A DNA stretch of 6,213 nt. It comes from Acholeplasmatales bacterium. Its GTDB lineage: Bacteria > Bacillota_I > Bacilli_A > Acholeplasmatales > Anaeroplasmataceae. Below, one piece after another: positions 5,369-6,213 of this stretch. Positions within the stretch are counted from its first letter, which is position 1. Each line of letters begins with the position of its first letter. Position numbers and translations under genes: made by a program. Where the stretch lies: contig JAFPIE010000146.1 in assembly GCA_017388605.1 (NCBI GenBank), positions 1 to 6,213 on the forward strand, read 5' to 3'. The notes beneath the pieces are model-generated. The model searched no databases. It was given only the letters and a program-made list of their open reading frames with translations, and was not told where the DNA came from.

Positions 5369-6213
5369 TATAGATCACTATCCTTATTATCTAAGTGAAC
5401 AACTCTTTCCTTGATTTCCTGAGTTCTACCCTTATTCCAGAAGTTCGTGCCAATATAGCCACAGGTTCTTCTTGCAACATTAAGTAGCTTATGGTCTCTA
5501 CATCCACAATTTGGACAATACCATTCTAAATTCTCATCAAGCTTAATCTCACCATTATATCCACATGCCTGACAATAATCCGATTTGGTATTTAATTCAG
5601 CATACATAATATTATCGTAGATGAATTTAACAACATTCATTACAGCATCGATATTATTATTTAAATCAGAGGTCTCAATATAAGAAATTGCCCCACCTGG
5701 AGATAGACGCTGGAATTCACTTTCAATCTTTAATTTCTCATAAGCATCAATTTCTTCAAATACAGGTACATGATAGGAATTTGTAATATAGTCTCTATCG
5801 GTAATACCCTTAATGACACCAAAGCGATCCTTTAGGCACTTTGCAAATTTATAGGTTGTAGATTCAATTGGAGTACCATAAACAGAATAATCAATATCCT
5901 CCTGGGCCTTCCATTCCTTACATTTATCATTTAATAATTGCATTACCTTAAGACCAAATTCCTTACCCTCACCACCATCTGTATGAGAGTGACCAGTCAT
6001 ATATTTAACACATTCATATAATCCAGCATAGCCTAAGGAAATTGTAGAATATTCACCATGAAGCAATGGCTCAATGGATTCCCCCTTCTTTAATCTTGCA
6101 TGAGCACCATATTGCCATAAAATTGGAGCAACATCAGAGGTTACCTTAGATAATCTCTTATGACGAATTTGAAGTGCTCTATGGCAAAGCTCTAATCTCT
6201 CATCCATAATCTT
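5368..6213 (-). CDS. nrdD: Anaerobic ribonucleoside-triphosphate reductase, C-terminal part (partial at window edge)
   Basis: Class III ribonucleotide reductase reduces ribonucleoside triphosphates to deoxyribonucleotides with a glycyl radical, in the cytoplasm without oxygen. The frame is open to the window edge (Lys-Ile precede the first Met at 6207), so that Met is very probably internal. About 281 residues are visible of a family that is usually 600-700 or more. Counting from Met 6207, the family signatures are SLGYAGLYE (57-65), YGTPIEST (110-117), the ITDRDYITNSYHV stretch (135-147) and SPGGAISYIE (169-178). A zinc-ribbon cysteine set follows (Cys212, 215, 231, 234). The glycyl-radical loop RRTCGYIG (246-253) places the radical on Gly250. 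The substrate-site cysteines should lie upstream, outside the window. The stop TAA shares one base with the nrdG start, which suggests translational coupling. The catalytic C-terminus is intact, and identification is very secure. Confidence 0.96.
   Translation of the reverse strand, partial: KIMDERLELCHRALQIRHKRLSKVTSDVAPILWQYGAHARLKKGESIEPLLHGEYSTISLGYAGLYECVKYMTGHSHTDGGEGKEFGLKVMQLLNDKCKEWKAQEDIDYSVYGTPIESTTYKFAKCLKDRFGVIKGITDRDYITNSYHVPVFEEIDAYEKLKIESEFQRLSPGGAISYIETSDLNNNIDAVMNVVKFIYDNIMYAELNTKSDYCQACGYNGEIKLDENLEWYCPNCGCRDHKLLNVARRTCGYIGTNFWNKGRTQEIKERVVHLDNKDSDL

Noticed and set aside
6205..6207. Met codon at 6207 as the true start of the reductase gene
   Set aside because: The frame remains open to the window edge, and the visible part matches only the C-terminal section of NrdD, so the codon is internal.

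Overview
The window reads as a compact chromosomal stretch of a low-GC (visually about one-third G+C), probably anaerobic member of the Bacillota. Evidence is the strong AT bias, GGAGG-type ribosome binding sites, very short intergenic gaps, oxygen-sensitive class III ribonucleotide reductase genes and a DUF1294 protein. All eight genes lie on the minus strand. All visible stops are TAA (5) or TAG (3), with none TGA, and Trp is encoded by TGG. That is compatible with an Erysipelotrichia- or Mollicutes-related gut lineage, but this placement is inference.

Layout in the direction of transcription (right to left). (1) 6213-4877: the C-terminal part of nrdD, cut by the window edge, overlaps nrdG by one base and ends in an intrinsic terminator. 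Together these make deoxyribonucleotides without oxygen. (2) 4842-2982: an extended -10 promoter sits just after that terminator. It precedes three tightly packed membrane-protein genes: a DUF1294 protein, a 72-residue two-helix protein, and a 426-residue protein with an N-terminal anchor and a large beta-rich extracytoplasmic part. The unit ends in a strong GC-rich hairpin terminator. (3) 2933-2106: a methyltransferase-fold protein of the spermidine-synthase type starts only 15 bp after the terminator T-tract. (4) 2105-1: a 77-bp intergenic region with two perfect palindromes and -10-like boxes leads into a DUF3737 beta-helix gene. One base later comes a MalY/PatB-type PLP-dependent C-S lyase, whose terminator hairpin includes its own last codons.

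No tRNA, rRNA, CRISPR array, insertion sequence or phage feature was seen, and there is no gene-free stretch longer than 80 bp. Most of the window is ordinary housekeeping and envelope content. The parts deserving a second look are the operator-like palindromes at 2045-2083, the DUF3737-lyase pairing, the unidentified 426-residue envelope protein and the terminator-fronted methyltransferase. I did not find a convincing new multi-gene system.
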